This document shows positions 35,271 to 43,591 of a stretch of DNA of 47,687 bases, one piece after another (position 1 is the first letter of the stretch; each line of letters starts with the position of its first letter). The position numbers and the translations under genes were made by a program. The notes under the pieces are model-generated. The model saw nothing but the letters and a program-made list of their open reading frames with translations. It ran no database searches and was not told the DNA's origin. The stretch lies in contig JBMNUF010000017.1 in NCBI GenBank assembly GCA_050946115.1, positions 1 to 47,687 of the forward strand, read 5' to 3'. The DNA is from CAYFRC01 sp050946115 (lineage in GTDB: Bacteria; Bacillota; Clostridia; Christensenellales; Aristaeellaceae).

Positions 35271-35300
35271 TTGATTGGGCGCCCTTGTTTGTGGTATCAT
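35271..35300 (+). promoter_or_regulatory. Promoter of the unknown membrane gene pair
   Basis: TTGATT (35271-35276), 18 nt, TATCAT (35295-35300), about 32 nt before the chosen ATG. Confidence 0.6.
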
Positions 35301-35331
35301 GGGGGAAAACAGACCATCGAGGTGCGTTGCA

Positions 35332-36114
35332 ATGCCCAACACAAAACTGACAAAGACTAAGTGGCAAAACCATATGCAGTACGGCAGGATCGTGTATATC
35401 GCCCTTGCCTTGGCCGCCGCATTCGTCGCGGACATCGCCTTCACGGTGACGCAATATCGCCCCCCGAACGAGCGGAAGGTCGACATCCAGCTTGTCGTCT
35501 CCTCGGCGAATACGGACGGCTTCGACGAGATCGCCGAAAACGCGCTCGCCGTCGGGCAGGCGTTCGACGAGACGCTCGAAGAGGTGACGTTTATCAACCT
35601 CGCCTACGACCCGGACGACAAGTCGGACTACTACGGCGTGCAGAAATACATGGTCATGCTCGCGGCGCAGGAGGGGGATATCTATATCCTCCCCTATTGT
35701 CTGCTCGAACAGTTGGCGGGACAGGGCACGCTTGTGCCGCTGGAGGGGTATATCGAAGAGGGCGTAATCGACGCGGGCGATCAGGACCTCGCCCCCCTGA
35801 CGTTCTATGAGCCGATTGACGAACAGGGAAAGGTGAGCGACGCGCAGCACGTATACGGCATCAGCTGTGAGGCGTGGTACGGCATGTTGAGCGAGGAAAT
35901 CCTCATCGACAACCGCAACCTCTATGCCTGCATCATGGCGTTCAGCAAAAACCAGGATACCACGGCGCACGTGCTGCAGTCCATCCAGTCGCAGCTCATC
36001 GCGCCGAAACCCGATTGGCTCGTCGAGGCGGAGGCGAAGGCGGAAGCGGAGGAAGCCGGCGCGGAAACCGCCCCAACGGATACTGCCGCCGATGCGGAGG
36101 GTACGGGCACATGA
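35332..36114 (+). CDS. Unknown membrane-anchored protein, substrate-binding-like
   Basis: 260 residues. One transmembrane helix near the N-terminus (IVYIALALAAAFVADIAFTV), then an extracytoplasmic domain with motifs reminiscent of extracellular solute-binding proteins (MLAAQEGDIYILPYCLLEQLAG, VPLEGYIEEGVID), and a low-complexity Ala/Glu/Thr tail. I do not recognise a family. The ATG at 35332 was chosen since the promoter at 35271-35300 rules out the longer frame; GAGGTG is 10 nt upstream. Coupled to the next gene by ATGA. Confidence 0.75.
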   Translation: MPNTKLTKTKWQNHMQYGRIVYIALALAAAFVADIAFTVTQYRPPNERKVDIQLVVSSANTDGFDEIAENALAVGQAFDETLEEVTFINLAYDPDDKSDYYGVQKYMVMLAAQEGDIYILPYCLLEQLAGQGTLVPLEGYIEEGVIDAGDQDLAPLTFYEPIDEQGKVSDAQHVYGISCEAWYGMLSEEILIDNRNLYACIMAFSKNQDTTAHVLQSIQSQLIAPKPDWLVEAEAKAEAEEAGAETAPTDTAADAEGTGT

Positions 36115-36623
36115 TCACGCAGCACATCCACGCCAAAAAGCCGGGCGCCGGGCTGGGGCTTTTGATCGTCCTGGGGCTGTTTGCGGGCTTTTTGGCGCTC
36201 GTATCGGTGACGAACTACTTCGTGCAGCAGACGGGCATCGGCCAGATCTCCTATCTGGTCATTTTGGCAGCGATCGCTGCGGGCATCGTGCTCATGCGCA
36301 AATTCATCCTGGAATACCGCTACACGCTGAACGAATCCGTCCTCTACTTCGAGCGGCTCTACGGCAGGCAAAACCGCGTGCTCGCGCAGGTGCCGCTCCG
36401 GCAGATTCTATGGATCGGCGACCGGGAAGAAATCGCCGAAAAAATCAAAGAAAAGATCGAAAACACCTCCGACATGACGCTCCCCTCCTGCGACATCCCC
36501 CATAAGGCGCTCCTGTACCGAAAGGACAAGCTGCTGCTGTGCATCGTGTTTCAGCCGAATGCGGAACTGCTCGCGGCGATCGAGGAAGGCAGAAGGAACA
36601 CCGTCGATCCGTTTACCGTATAG
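36111..36623 (+). CDS. Unknown two-helix membrane protein
   Basis: 170 residues: two transmembrane helices (LGLLIVLGLFAGFLALVSV and ISYLVILAAIAAGIVLM), then a soluble domain (YTLNESVLYFERLYGRQNRVLAQVPLRQI) resembling a PH-like or bacterial membrane-flanked domain; the family is not identified. Its ATG overlaps the preceding stop (ATGA, 36111-36114), and a bidirectional terminator follows. Probably a partner of the preceding protein. Confidence 0.72.
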   Translation: MITQHIHAKKPGAGLGLLIVLGLFAGFLALVSVTNYFVQQTGIGQISYLVILAAIAAGIVLMRKFILEYRYTLNESVLYFERLYGRQNRVLAQVPLRQILWIGDREEIAEKIKEKIENTSDMTLPSCDIPHKALLYRKDKLLLCIVFQPNAELLAAIEEGRRNTVDPFTV

Positions 36624-36627
36624 TATA

Positions 36628-36668
36628 AAAAAACGCTCCCGGAAGCGATCTTCTTCCGAGAGCGTTTT
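36628..36668. terminator. Bidirectional terminator between convergent genes
   Basis: AAAACGCTCCCGG pairs with CCGAGAGCGTTTT (one mismatch), A/T-tracts on both sides; it overlaps the stop codon of the ABC-F gene (36667). Confidence 0.85.
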
Positions 36669-38589
36669 ATTCCGCGTCCATGGCGTCGTACGCTGCCTCC
36701 TCCCATTCCCCGTACAGGGATGAGAGGGTTTCTTCTATATCCCGCACGGCACCTGAGGCTTCCCGCGCCCTTTCGTAATCGGAATAGACCTCGGGGTCTT
36801 CCAATACCCTGTGCGCCTCCTGCAAAAGGGCTTCCGCCCGCTCGATCTCTTTTTCGATTTCCGCAACGCGCCGCGCGAGCGCCTCTTTGCTCTCCTTTTT
36901 CTGCCGCTCCCTGCGGCGAATCTTATCCGCCTCCGTGCGCGTGATGCCGGCGGGGAGATTTTCTTCCTCTTCCCTGAGCAGCGCTTCGTTGCGTTTCTTT
37001 TCGGCGTAGTCGTCGTAATTGCCGAGAAATTCCCGCACGCCGTCCGGCTGCATCTCGATGATGCGGTCCGCGACGCGGTTGATGAAATAGCGGTCGTGCG
37101 AGACGGTCAGGATCGTGCCGGGGTAGTCCTCCAGGGCGCACTCGAGCACCTCGCGGGAGTCCATGTCCAAGTGGTTCGTCGGCTCGTCCAGAATGAGCAG
37201 GTTGTCCTTCTTCAGCATGAGCTTTGTCAGGGCGACCCTGCCCCTTTCGCCGCCGGAGAGCGTTTCGACCTTTTGAAACACGTCGTCGCCCGTGAATAGA
37301 AACAGCGCGAGCACATTTCGCACCTCGTCCGGCTCCATGCGCGGGAAATCGTCCCACACCTCGCTCATCACGTCCTTTTCCGAGTGCAGCGAGGCTTGGT
37401 GCTGGTCGTAATACCCCATATCGACGTTGGAACCGAAGAGGATCGTGCCCTCGTCCCGCTCGATGCGGCCCGTTATAATGTGGAGCAATGTGGATTTCCC
37501 CACGCCGTTGGGCCCTATGATCGCGACGCGCTCGCCCGCGCGCAGGTGCAAAGAGAAATCGCGGAACAGCTCGCGCCCGTCGAAGCCCTTGGAGAGCCCC
37601 TTTACGATCAATACGTCCTCGCCCGTGCGCCTTCTGACGCCGAAGGAGAAGCGCACCTTGCCCTCGGACGTCGGGCGCTCGACCCTCTCCATTTTTTCGA
37701 GCCTGCGCTCGCGCGATTCGGCGGCGCGGATGCTCTTTTCGCGGTTGAACATGCGATACCTTGCGATGATCGCCTGCTGGCGCGCGATCTCTGCCTGCTG
37801 CATGTCGTATTCCTTGAGCTGGCGCTCGAGCATCTCCTGCCGCTTTCTGGAAAACTCGTCGTAATTGCCCGTGTACTGCGTGAGGCGGTGCATCGAGATT
37901 TCCGCCATGCAGTCGCACACTTCGTTCAGAAAGTAGCGGTCGTGCGACACGAGGAGCACGGTGCCCTTGTATTTTTTGAGCGTTTCCTCCAGCCACTGGG
38001 TGGATGCGAGGTCGAGGTGGTTGGTAGGCTCGTCCAGCATCAAAATATCCGGTTGGTCCAGCAGGATGCGCGCGAGGCAAAGCCGCGTCTTTTCGCCGCC
38101 GGAGAGCAAATGCGCGGGCATGTCCTGCCTGTCCCTGTCAAAGCCCAGCCCTGCGAGCACGCCCTGGATGCGGCTGCGCCATTCGTAGCCGCCCTCGCGC
38201 TCGTAGCGCTCGGTGAGCCGCGCGTATTCGGCGGACAGGCGCAGGATCGCCTGCTCGTCCGAAGCGTGTTTTTCCATCTGCCTTTCGATATAGTGCAGGT
38301 TTTTCTCGATTCGCTGCAGCGGCTCGAACACCCGCGAAAGCTCCTCGAGCACCGTGCCGTCGGAGGTGATGTCCGCCTGCTGCGTGAGGAGCCCGATTTT
38401 CGTGCCCCGAAGCACGGAAACCGTGCCCTCGTCGGGCTGCAGTTCGCCCATGATGATTTTGAACAGGGTCGTTTTCCCGGAGCCGTTTGCGCCGACGAGC
38501 CCCATGCGCTGCCCCTGCTGCAGCGTGAGATTGATATCGCGAAGCACGACATTGATGCCGAATGCCTTGCATATGTTCGTAAGCGTCAT
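36667..38589 (-). CDS. ABC-F family ATP-binding protein
   Basis: 640 residues, two ABC domains without membrane parts. Domain 1: GANGSGKTT, LLSGGEKTRLCLARIL, LMLDEPTNHLDL; linker (about 240-310, rich in Arg/Glu); domain 2: GPNGVGKST, LSGGERGRVALTKLM, LILDEPTNHLDM; then a charged coiled coil to the end. ABC-F proteins act on the ribosome (translation factors or antibiotic protection); this one is nearest the Uup/YdiF-type housekeeping group by layout. Start is unclear: ATG at 38589 gives the canonical MTLTNICKAFG N-terminus but lacks a close SD; a TTG 9 nt earlier with GGTGA at 8 nt is possible. Confidence 0.88.
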   Translation of the reverse strand: MTLTNICKAFGINVVLRDINLTLQQGQRMGLVGANGSGKTTLFKIIMGELQPDEGTVSVLRGTKIGLLTQQADITSDGTVLEELSRVFEPLQRIEKNLHYIERQMEKHASDEQAILRLSAEYARLTERYEREGGYEWRSRIQGVLAGLGFDRDRQDMPAHLLSGGEKTRLCLARILLDQPDILMLDEPTNHLDLASTQWLEETLKKYKGTVLLVSHDRYFLNEVCDCMAEISMHRLTQYTGNYDEFSRKRQEMLERQLKEYDMQQAEIARQQAIIARYRMFNREKSIRAAESRERRLEKMERVERPTSEGKVRFSFGVRRRTGEDVLIVKGLSKGFDGRELFRDFSLHLRAGERVAIIGPNGVGKSTLLHIITGRIERDEGTILFGSNVDMGYYDQHQASLHSEKDVMSEVWDDFPRMEPDEVRNVLALFLFTGDDVFQKVETLSGGERGRVALTKLMLKKDNLLILDEPTNHLDMDSREVLECALEDYPGTILTVSHDRYFINRVADRIIEMQPDGVREFLGNYDDYAEKKRNEALLREEEENLPAGITRTEADKIRRRERQKKESKEALARRVAEIEKEIERAEALLQEAHRVLEDPEVYSDYERAREASGAVRDIEETLSSLYGEWEEAAYDAMDAE

Positions 38590-38711
38590 GACGACCAAAT
38601 GTATTTCACCGCCTGTCCTCCGCATGGAGGGGATAGTTTCTTCCCTAAAATGATCCCGAAGTTTATGGGCACAAAGCCGCTATAAAGTATCATCGGGAAA
38701 GCGCTTTTCCG

Positions 38712-39308
38712 TTACGGGGCATTTCCCCCGCCTTCCGCGACGCCTTCGTGGCGCAACACGGAAAGGAACGTCAGAAAAAAGCACTTCATGTCCATGGCAA
38801 AGCCCATGTGCTTCACGTATTCGCCGTCCAGTCGCGCCTTTTCGGGGATGGGGAGCTCGTCCCTGCCGTTGATCTGCGCCCAACCGGACAGCCCCGGCAA
38901 CACGTCGTTCGCGCCGTACTTGTCGCGCTCCAGGAGCAGGTCGTACTGGTTCCAGAGCGCGGGGCGCGGTCCGATGAAGGACATTTCGCCCTTCAGGATA
39001 TTGATGAGCTGCGGCAGTTCATCCAAAGAGGTCTTGCGCAAAAACGCGCCGCTTTTCGTGATATAGCTCGCGGGATTCTGCAGCAGGTGGGTGGGCGCGT
39101 CCGCGGGCGCATCGGTGCGCATGGTGCGGAATTTGTATATCTTAAACAGCGATTTCCCCTTGCCCACGCGCTTTTGGCGGAAGAACACGGCGCCCTTGGA
39201 ATCCAATTTGATCCATATCGCGATGAGGGCGCCCGGAATGGACAGTACAGTCAGCGCGAGAAGGCTCAGCGCAATATCGAGCGCGCGTTTTCCGTATCGC
39301 AGATACAT
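38712..39308 (-). CDS. Polyprenyl-phosphate sugar-1-phosphate transferase
   Basis: 198 residues of the bacterial sugar transferase family (WcaJ/EpsL type, single-helix form). One N-terminal hydrophobic helix (ALSLLALTVLSIPGALIAIW), then VFFRQKRVGKGKSLFKIYKFRTM, the catalytic Asp-Glu in SLDELPQLINILKGEMSFIGPRP, and GLSGWAQINGRD. It starts a surface glycan by loading a sugar phosphate on a lipid carrier. CGGAGGC precedes the ATG. No other glycan genes are next to it, which is unusual for this family. Confidence 0.93.
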   Translation of the reverse strand: MYLRYGKRALDIALSLLALTVLSIPGALIAIWIKLDSKGAVFFRQKRVGKGKSLFKIYKFRTMRTDAPADAPTHLLQNPASYITKSGAFLRKTSLDELPQLINILKGEMSFIGPRPALWNQYDLLLERDKYGANDVLPGLSGWAQINGRDELPIPEKARLDGEYVKHMGFAMDMKCFFLTFLSVLRHEGVAEGGGNAP

Positions 39309-39343
39309 ATGTCGTAGCCTCCGTTTCTTGGGACATACATGAT

Positions 39344-39376
39344 GGAAGCCGCAGGCGAAAACGCGCTGCGGCTTCC
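39344..39376 (-). terminator. Hairpin after nifJ
   Basis: Perfect 11-bp arms (39344-39354 and 39366-39376), 16 nt beyond the stop of the gene ending at 39393; no T-run. A likely weak terminator or 3' stabiliser. Confidence 0.5.
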
Positions 39377-39392
39377 CTTTGCGGAAAAACGG

Positions 39393-42300
39393 TTACTTTG
39401 CGGCGAGCTTCTTGTACATCTCCAGCCTGTTGGCGGCATCCGCCTCGCCCTGCGCGAACAGGTCGGGCGCGACGTCGGGGAACTGGCGGAGCAGGGAAGC
39501 GTAGCGGTTTTCGCTGCGGATGAACTCCTGATAGCTCTCGGACGGATCCTTGCTGTCGATCGTGAGCGGGTTCTCGAGCTCGGGGTTGTAGCGGTAGGTG
39601 TGCCAATAGCCTGCGGCGACAGCCCGCTTGATAACCTGCTGCGTATTGTTCATCCTGATGCCGTGGTTGATGCAGGGCGCGTAGGCGATGATGAGGGACG
39701 GGCCGCGATAGGCCTCCGCCTCGAGCATGGCCTTGAGCACCTGCGCGGGATCGGACATCGCGACCTGCGCGACGTACACATAGCCGTAGGACATCGCCAT
39801 GAGGCCAAGGTCCTTTTTCTTCGTGCGCTTGCCCGCCGCGGCGAATTTCGCGACCGCGCCGGTCGGAGACGCCTTGGACGCCTGGCCGCCGGTGTTGGAA
39901 TACACCTCGGTATCGAGCACGAGCACGTTCACGTCCTGGTTCTGCGCCAATACGTGGTCGAGTCCGCCGTAGCCGATGTCGTATGCCCAGCCGTCGCCGC
40001 CGAAGATCCAGATGGACTTCTTGACAAGCAGGTCCTTATCCTCGAGCACCGCCTTGGCGAAATCGCACTCCGCGCCTTCGAGCAGGGACACGAGTTTCGC
40101 TGCGGTCTTCTTGCTCTCGTCCGCGTCGTCCTTGCCGGCGAGCCACGCTTCGGCGGCTTCCTTGACTTCCGCGGGGGTGGTTTCGCGCGCGATCAGCGCC
40201 TCGACCTTCTCGACGAGCTTTTCGCGGCGCTGCGCGATGGCGAGGTTCATGCCGAAGCCGAACTCCGCGTTGTCCTCGAACAGGCTGTTTGCCCATGCGG
40301 GGCCGTGGCCGTCTTCGTTGACGGTGTAGGGGCAGGTCGGCGCGCTTCCGCCGTAGATGGAGGAGCAGCCGGTCGCGTTGGCGACGATCATGCGGTCGCC
40401 GAAGAGCTGGGTGACGAGCTTGACGTAGGGCGTCTCGCCGCAGCCTGCGCACGCGCCAGAGAACTCGAACAGGGGCTTTTTGAACTGGCTGTCCTTGACG
40501 ACCCTGAGGTTCAATTCGCCCTTGAACTCGGGCAGCTTCTGCGCGTACTCCCAGTTCGCTTCCTGCACGGTCTGGGACGCGAGGGGCTTCATGACAAGCG
40601 CCTTCCCCTTGGCGGGGCATACCCTCGCGCAGTTTTCGCAGCCGGTGCAATCCAGCGGGGAAACCTGCATACGGTACTGATAGCCCTTGAACCTTGCGCC
40701 GGTGGCGGGCTTGGTTTCAAAGGATGCGGGCGCGTCCTTGAGGTCTTCCTCGGTCGCGAGGTAGGGGCGGATCGCGGCGTGCGGGCAGACCATGGAGCAG
40801 GTGCCGCACTGGATGCACTTTGTGATATCCCACTCGGGGACGTTCACGGCGATGCCGCGCTTTTCGTACTTGGTGGTGCCGGTCGGAACCCTGCCGTCCA
40901 GCGTGAACGCGGATACGGGCAGCTTGTCGCCTTCCTGCGCGAGGATCGGGGTGATGACGGTGTCGAAGTACTCGGTCGCCTCGAGCTTTATCGGCTCCGC
41001 GCCGGTGGTTGCGTCTGCCCACGCCTCGGGCACCGCGACTTCCTTCAGGCCGGAGATGGCGATGTCGATGGCGTCCCAGTTCTGCTTGACGACCGCGTCG
41101 CCTTTGCTGCCGTAGGACTTCTTGGCATACTCCTTCATGTATTCATCCGCCTTCTCGTAGGGGATGATCTGGGCGAGCTTGAAGAACGCCGCCTGCATGA
41201 TGGTGTTGATGCGGTTGCCCATGCCGACCTGCGCCGCGAGGTCGATCGCGTCGATCGTGTACAGGCGCGCCTTCTTCTTGGCGAGCTTGCGCTTCATGGA
41301 TGCCGGAAGTTCGTTTTCGAGCTCTTCCGCGCTCCACGGGCAGTTGAGCAGGAACGTGCCGCCCGTCTTCAGTGCGGAGACCATGTCGTACTTGGTGACG
41401 TAGGCGGGATTGTGGCAGGCGACGAAGTTCGCCGAGTCGATGAGGTAGGTGGACTTGATGGGGCTGTCGCCGAAGCGCAGGTGGCTCACGGTGATGCCGC
41501 CGGACTTCTTGGAGTCGTAGGAGAAATACGCCTGCGCGTATTTGTCGGTGTGGTCGCCGATGATCTTGATGGAGTTCTTGTTCGCGCCGACGGTGCCGTC
41601 GGAGCCGAGCCCGTAGAACATGCAGGACACGGTGCCCTTGGGGGAGACGTCGAGCGTCTCGCCGAGCTCCAGGGAGGTCCCGGTCACGTCGTCTACGATG
41701 CCCACGGTGAAGTGGTTCTTAGGCTCGTCCTTGCAGAGGTTGTCGAACACCGCCTTGACCATGGTCGGGTTAAACTCCTTGCTGCCCAGGCCATACCTGC
41801 CGCCGACGATCTCGATGCCCGACATGCCCTTTTCGAACAGCGCGGTGCACACGTCGGTATACAGAGGCTCGCCGATGGAGCCGGCTTCCTTCGTGCGGTC
41901 GAGGACGGCGATGGACTTTGCCGTCGCGGGGATCGCGGCCACAAAGGAATCCACGCAGAAGGGACGGTACAGGCGCACCTTGATGAGGCCGACCTTTTCG
42001 CCCTGCGCTACGAGGTAATCCACGGTCTCCTCGATGGCGTCGCAGCCGGAGCCCATGGCGATGACGATGCGCTCGGCATCCGCCGCGCCGTGGTAATCGA
42101 ACAAATGATACTTGCGACCCGTGAGCTCGCCCACCTGATCCATGACCTCCTGCACGATCGCGGGGGTCTTCTGGTAATAGGCGTTCGCGGCTTCGCGGCC
42201 CTGGAAGTAGATGTCGGGGTTCTGCGCGGTGCCCTGCTGATGCGGATGCTCCGGATTCAGCGCGCGCTCGCGGAACGCCTTGACGGCGTCGAAATCGACC

Positions 42301-42878
42301 AGGGGACGGATCTCCTCGTATTCGATGCCGTCGATCTTCTGCACCTCATGGCTGGTGCGGAAACCGTCGAAGAAATGCAGGAACGGCACGTGCGTCTTCA
42401 GCGTGGAAAGATGCGCGACCAGCGCCATGTCCATCGCTTCCTGCACGGAGTTGGAGGCGAGCATTGCAAAGCCGGTCTGCCTGCACGCCATGACGTCGGA
42501 GTGATCGCCGAAGATGGACAGCGCGTGATAGGCGAGCGAGCGGGCGCTCACGTGGAACACGCAGGGCAGCATTTCGCCCGAAATCTTGAACATGTTCGGG
42601 ATCATCAGAAGAAGGCCCTGGGATGCGGTAAAGGTGGTTGTCAGCGCACCGGCTGCGAGAGCGCCGTGCACCGCGCCGGCTGCGCCGGCTTCAGACTGCA
42701 TTTCGGCGACGCGAACGACCTGTCCGAACAGGTTCTTTCTGCCGGCCGCCGCCCATTCGTCGGCAACCTCCGCCATCGGGGAGGAAGGCGTAATGGGGTA
42801 AATTGCCGCCACGTCGCTGAAAGCGTATGCGATGTGGCTCGCGGCGGTATTGCCATCGATGGTCATTTTGATGCTCAA
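39393..42878 (-). CDS. nifJ: Pyruvate:ferredoxin (flavodoxin) oxidoreductase
   Basis: A 1161-residue single-chain PFOR that turns pyruvate and CoA into acetyl-CoA and CO2 while reducing ferredoxin, central to anaerobic fermentation. Domains in order: AYAFSDVAAIYPITPSSPM (pyrimidine domain), transketolase-C-like, gamma/CoA domain, ferredoxin domain with CIQCGTCSMVCP and CTGCENCARVCP (about 690-750), and the thiamine domain (ACAGCGETPYVKL, ATGCSSIYGG, GGDGWAYDIGYGG). Length is usual. I chose TTG at 42878 because AGGGGGC lies 7 nt before it; the next ATG (42866) is too far. Strong promoter at 42952-42980. Confidence 0.96.
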   Translation of the reverse strand: MSIKMTIDGNTAASHIAYAFSDVAAIYPITPSSPMAEVADEWAAAGRKNLFGQVVRVAEMQSEAGAAGAVHGALAAGALTTTFTASQGLLLMIPNMFKISGEMLPCVFHVSARSLAYHALSIFGDHSDVMACRQTGFAMLASNSVQEAMDMALVAHLSTLKTHVPFLHFFDGFRTSHEVQKIDGIEYEEIRPLVDFDAVKAFRERALNPEHPHQQGTAQNPDIYFQGREAANAYYQKTPAIVQEVMDQVGELTGRKYHLFDYHGAADAERIVIAMGSGCDAIEETVDYLVAQGEKVGLIKVRLYRPFCVDSFVAAIPATAKSIAVLDRTKEAGSIGEPLYTDVCTALFEKGMSGIEIVGGRYGLGSKEFNPTMVKAVFDNLCKDEPKNHFTVGIVDDVTGTSLELGETLDVSPKGTVSCMFYGLGSDGTVGANKNSIKIIGDHTDKYAQAYFSYDSKKSGGITVSHLRFGDSPIKSTYLIDSANFVACHNPAYVTKYDMVSALKTGGTFLLNCPWSAEELENELPASMKRKLAKKKARLYTIDAIDLAAQVGMGNRINTIMQAAFFKLAQIIPYEKADEYMKEYAKKSYGSKGDAVVKQNWDAIDIAISGLKEVAVPEAWADATTGAEPIKLEATEYFDTVITPILAQEGDKLPVSAFTLDGRVPTGTTKYEKRGIAVNVPEWDITKCIQCGTCSMVCPHAAIRPYLATEEDLKDAPASFETKPATGARFKGYQYRMQVSPLDCTGCENCARVCPAKGKALVMKPLASQTVQEANWEYAQKLPEFKGELNLRVVKDSQFKKPLFEFSGACAGCGETPYVKLVTQLFGDRMIVANATGCSSIYGGSAPTCPYTVNEDGHGPAWANSLFEDNAEFGFGMNLAIAQRREKLVEKVEALIARETTPAEVKEAAEAWLAGKDDADESKKTAAKLVSLLEGAECDFAKAVLEDKDLLVKKSIWIFGGDGWAYDIGYGGLDHVLAQNQDVNVLVLDTEVYSNTGGQASKASPTGAVAKFAAAGKRTKKKDLGLMAMSYGYVYVAQVAMSDPAQVLKAMLEAEAYRGPSLIIAYAPCINHGIRMNNTQQVIKRAVAAGYWHTYRYNPELENPLTIDSKDPSESYQEFIRSENRYASLLRQFPDVAPDLFAQGEADAANRLEMYKKLAAK

Positions 42879-42951
42879 ATGATTTGCCCCCTTTTTTGTC
42901 GGTTGATTTGGTCAAACCCCACAGGATATGACCGCAAAGAACGATACATAT

Positions 42952-42980
42952 ATTATAGAACGTGTAGCGTGTAAAGTCAA
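42952..42980 (-). promoter_or_regulatory. Promoter of nifJ
   Basis: Minus strand TTGACT (42980-42975), 17 nt, TATAAT (42957-42952), giving a leader of about 65 nt. Confidence 0.82.
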
Positions 42981-43095
42981 GACGGGGATTGTTGATTTTC
43001 GCGGGCGAATGCACATTGCGAGGGCAGGTTTTGCACTTTTCTTTCGCATATTTGCATGGTTTGGCGCTAAAAAACGACAGCTTGAACGAATCTCC

Positions 43096-43124
43096 TTGCG
43101 CGAAAGGGTTTCGTGCGGTATAAT
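43096..43124 (+). promoter_or_regulatory. Promoter of the coiled-coil protein gene
   Basis: TTGCGC (43096-43101), 17 nt, TATAAT (43119-43124), about 48 nt before the ATG. Confidence 0.65.
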
Positions 43125-43171
43125 GGAATCGTCCCGAAGGATAAAACGGGAGAAAGAAAGGAGAGGACAAG

Positions 43172-43525
43172 ATGCGAGTATTTTCGGACGATGTGAAGAA
43201 GATCCTGATGGCGGGCGTCGGCGCGATCTCCGCTGCGGCGGAAAAAACGGCGGACTTCGTGGAGGACATGGTAGACAAGGTCGACGAGGAGAAGCTGCGC
43301 GAGGTGATCGATTCGCTCGCGAAAAAGGGCGAGGACGTATTCAGGCAGGGCAAGGCTTGCGCGGGCGACCTGAAAAAGAAGGTCTCCGACGCACTCAAGT
43401 CCGATAGCGCCGCGGATATTGTGGACGAGCTGACGGACGAGGAACTCGACGAGCTCCTCACAAAGGCGCGCCGGGTCAAGGAAGAGCGGATGCGCCAAGG
43501 GGAAGAGAAGAAGGACGAAGCATAA
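43172..43525 (+). CDS. Small helical coiled-coil protein (phasin-like)
   Basis: 117 residues, almost all helical and highly charged, with an amphipathic N-terminus (DDVKKILMAGVGAISAAAEKTADFVEDMVDKV) and C-terminal ELDELLTKARRVKEERMRQ. This resembles phasin-like or PHA-granule-type small proteins often seen in Firmicutes, whose role is usually unknown. GGAGAGG precedes the ATG. Possibly cotranscribed with the nucleoside kinase, though a GC-rich hairpin lies between. Confidence 0.75.
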   Translation: MRVFSDDVKKILMAGVGAISAAAEKTADFVEDMVDKVDEEKLREVIDSLAKKGEDVFRQGKACAGDLKKKVSDALKSDSAADIVDELTDEELDELLTKARRVKEERMRQGEEKKDEA

Positions 43526-43536
43526 GAAACGCCGCA

Positions 43537-43558
43537 GGGCGCGGGGCCTCCCGCGCCC
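43537..43558 (+). terminator. GC-rich hairpin between the coiled-coil and kinase genes
   Basis: Perfect 9-bp stem GGGCGCGGG/CCCGCGCCC (43537-43545 and 43550-43558), 4-nt loop, no T-run: possibly an attenuator or RNA-stability element. Confidence 0.4.
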
Positions 43559-43591
43559 GCTTTGAAACTCCCGAAAGGAGGCCGTGAAAAA

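Noticed and set aside
39339..42974. A very long open frame (over 1200 codons) on the plus strand opposite nifJ
   Set aside because: It is the high-GC shadow of a well-identified PFOR; the translation is rich in Arg, Val and Leu with no recognisable domain and no ribosome site.
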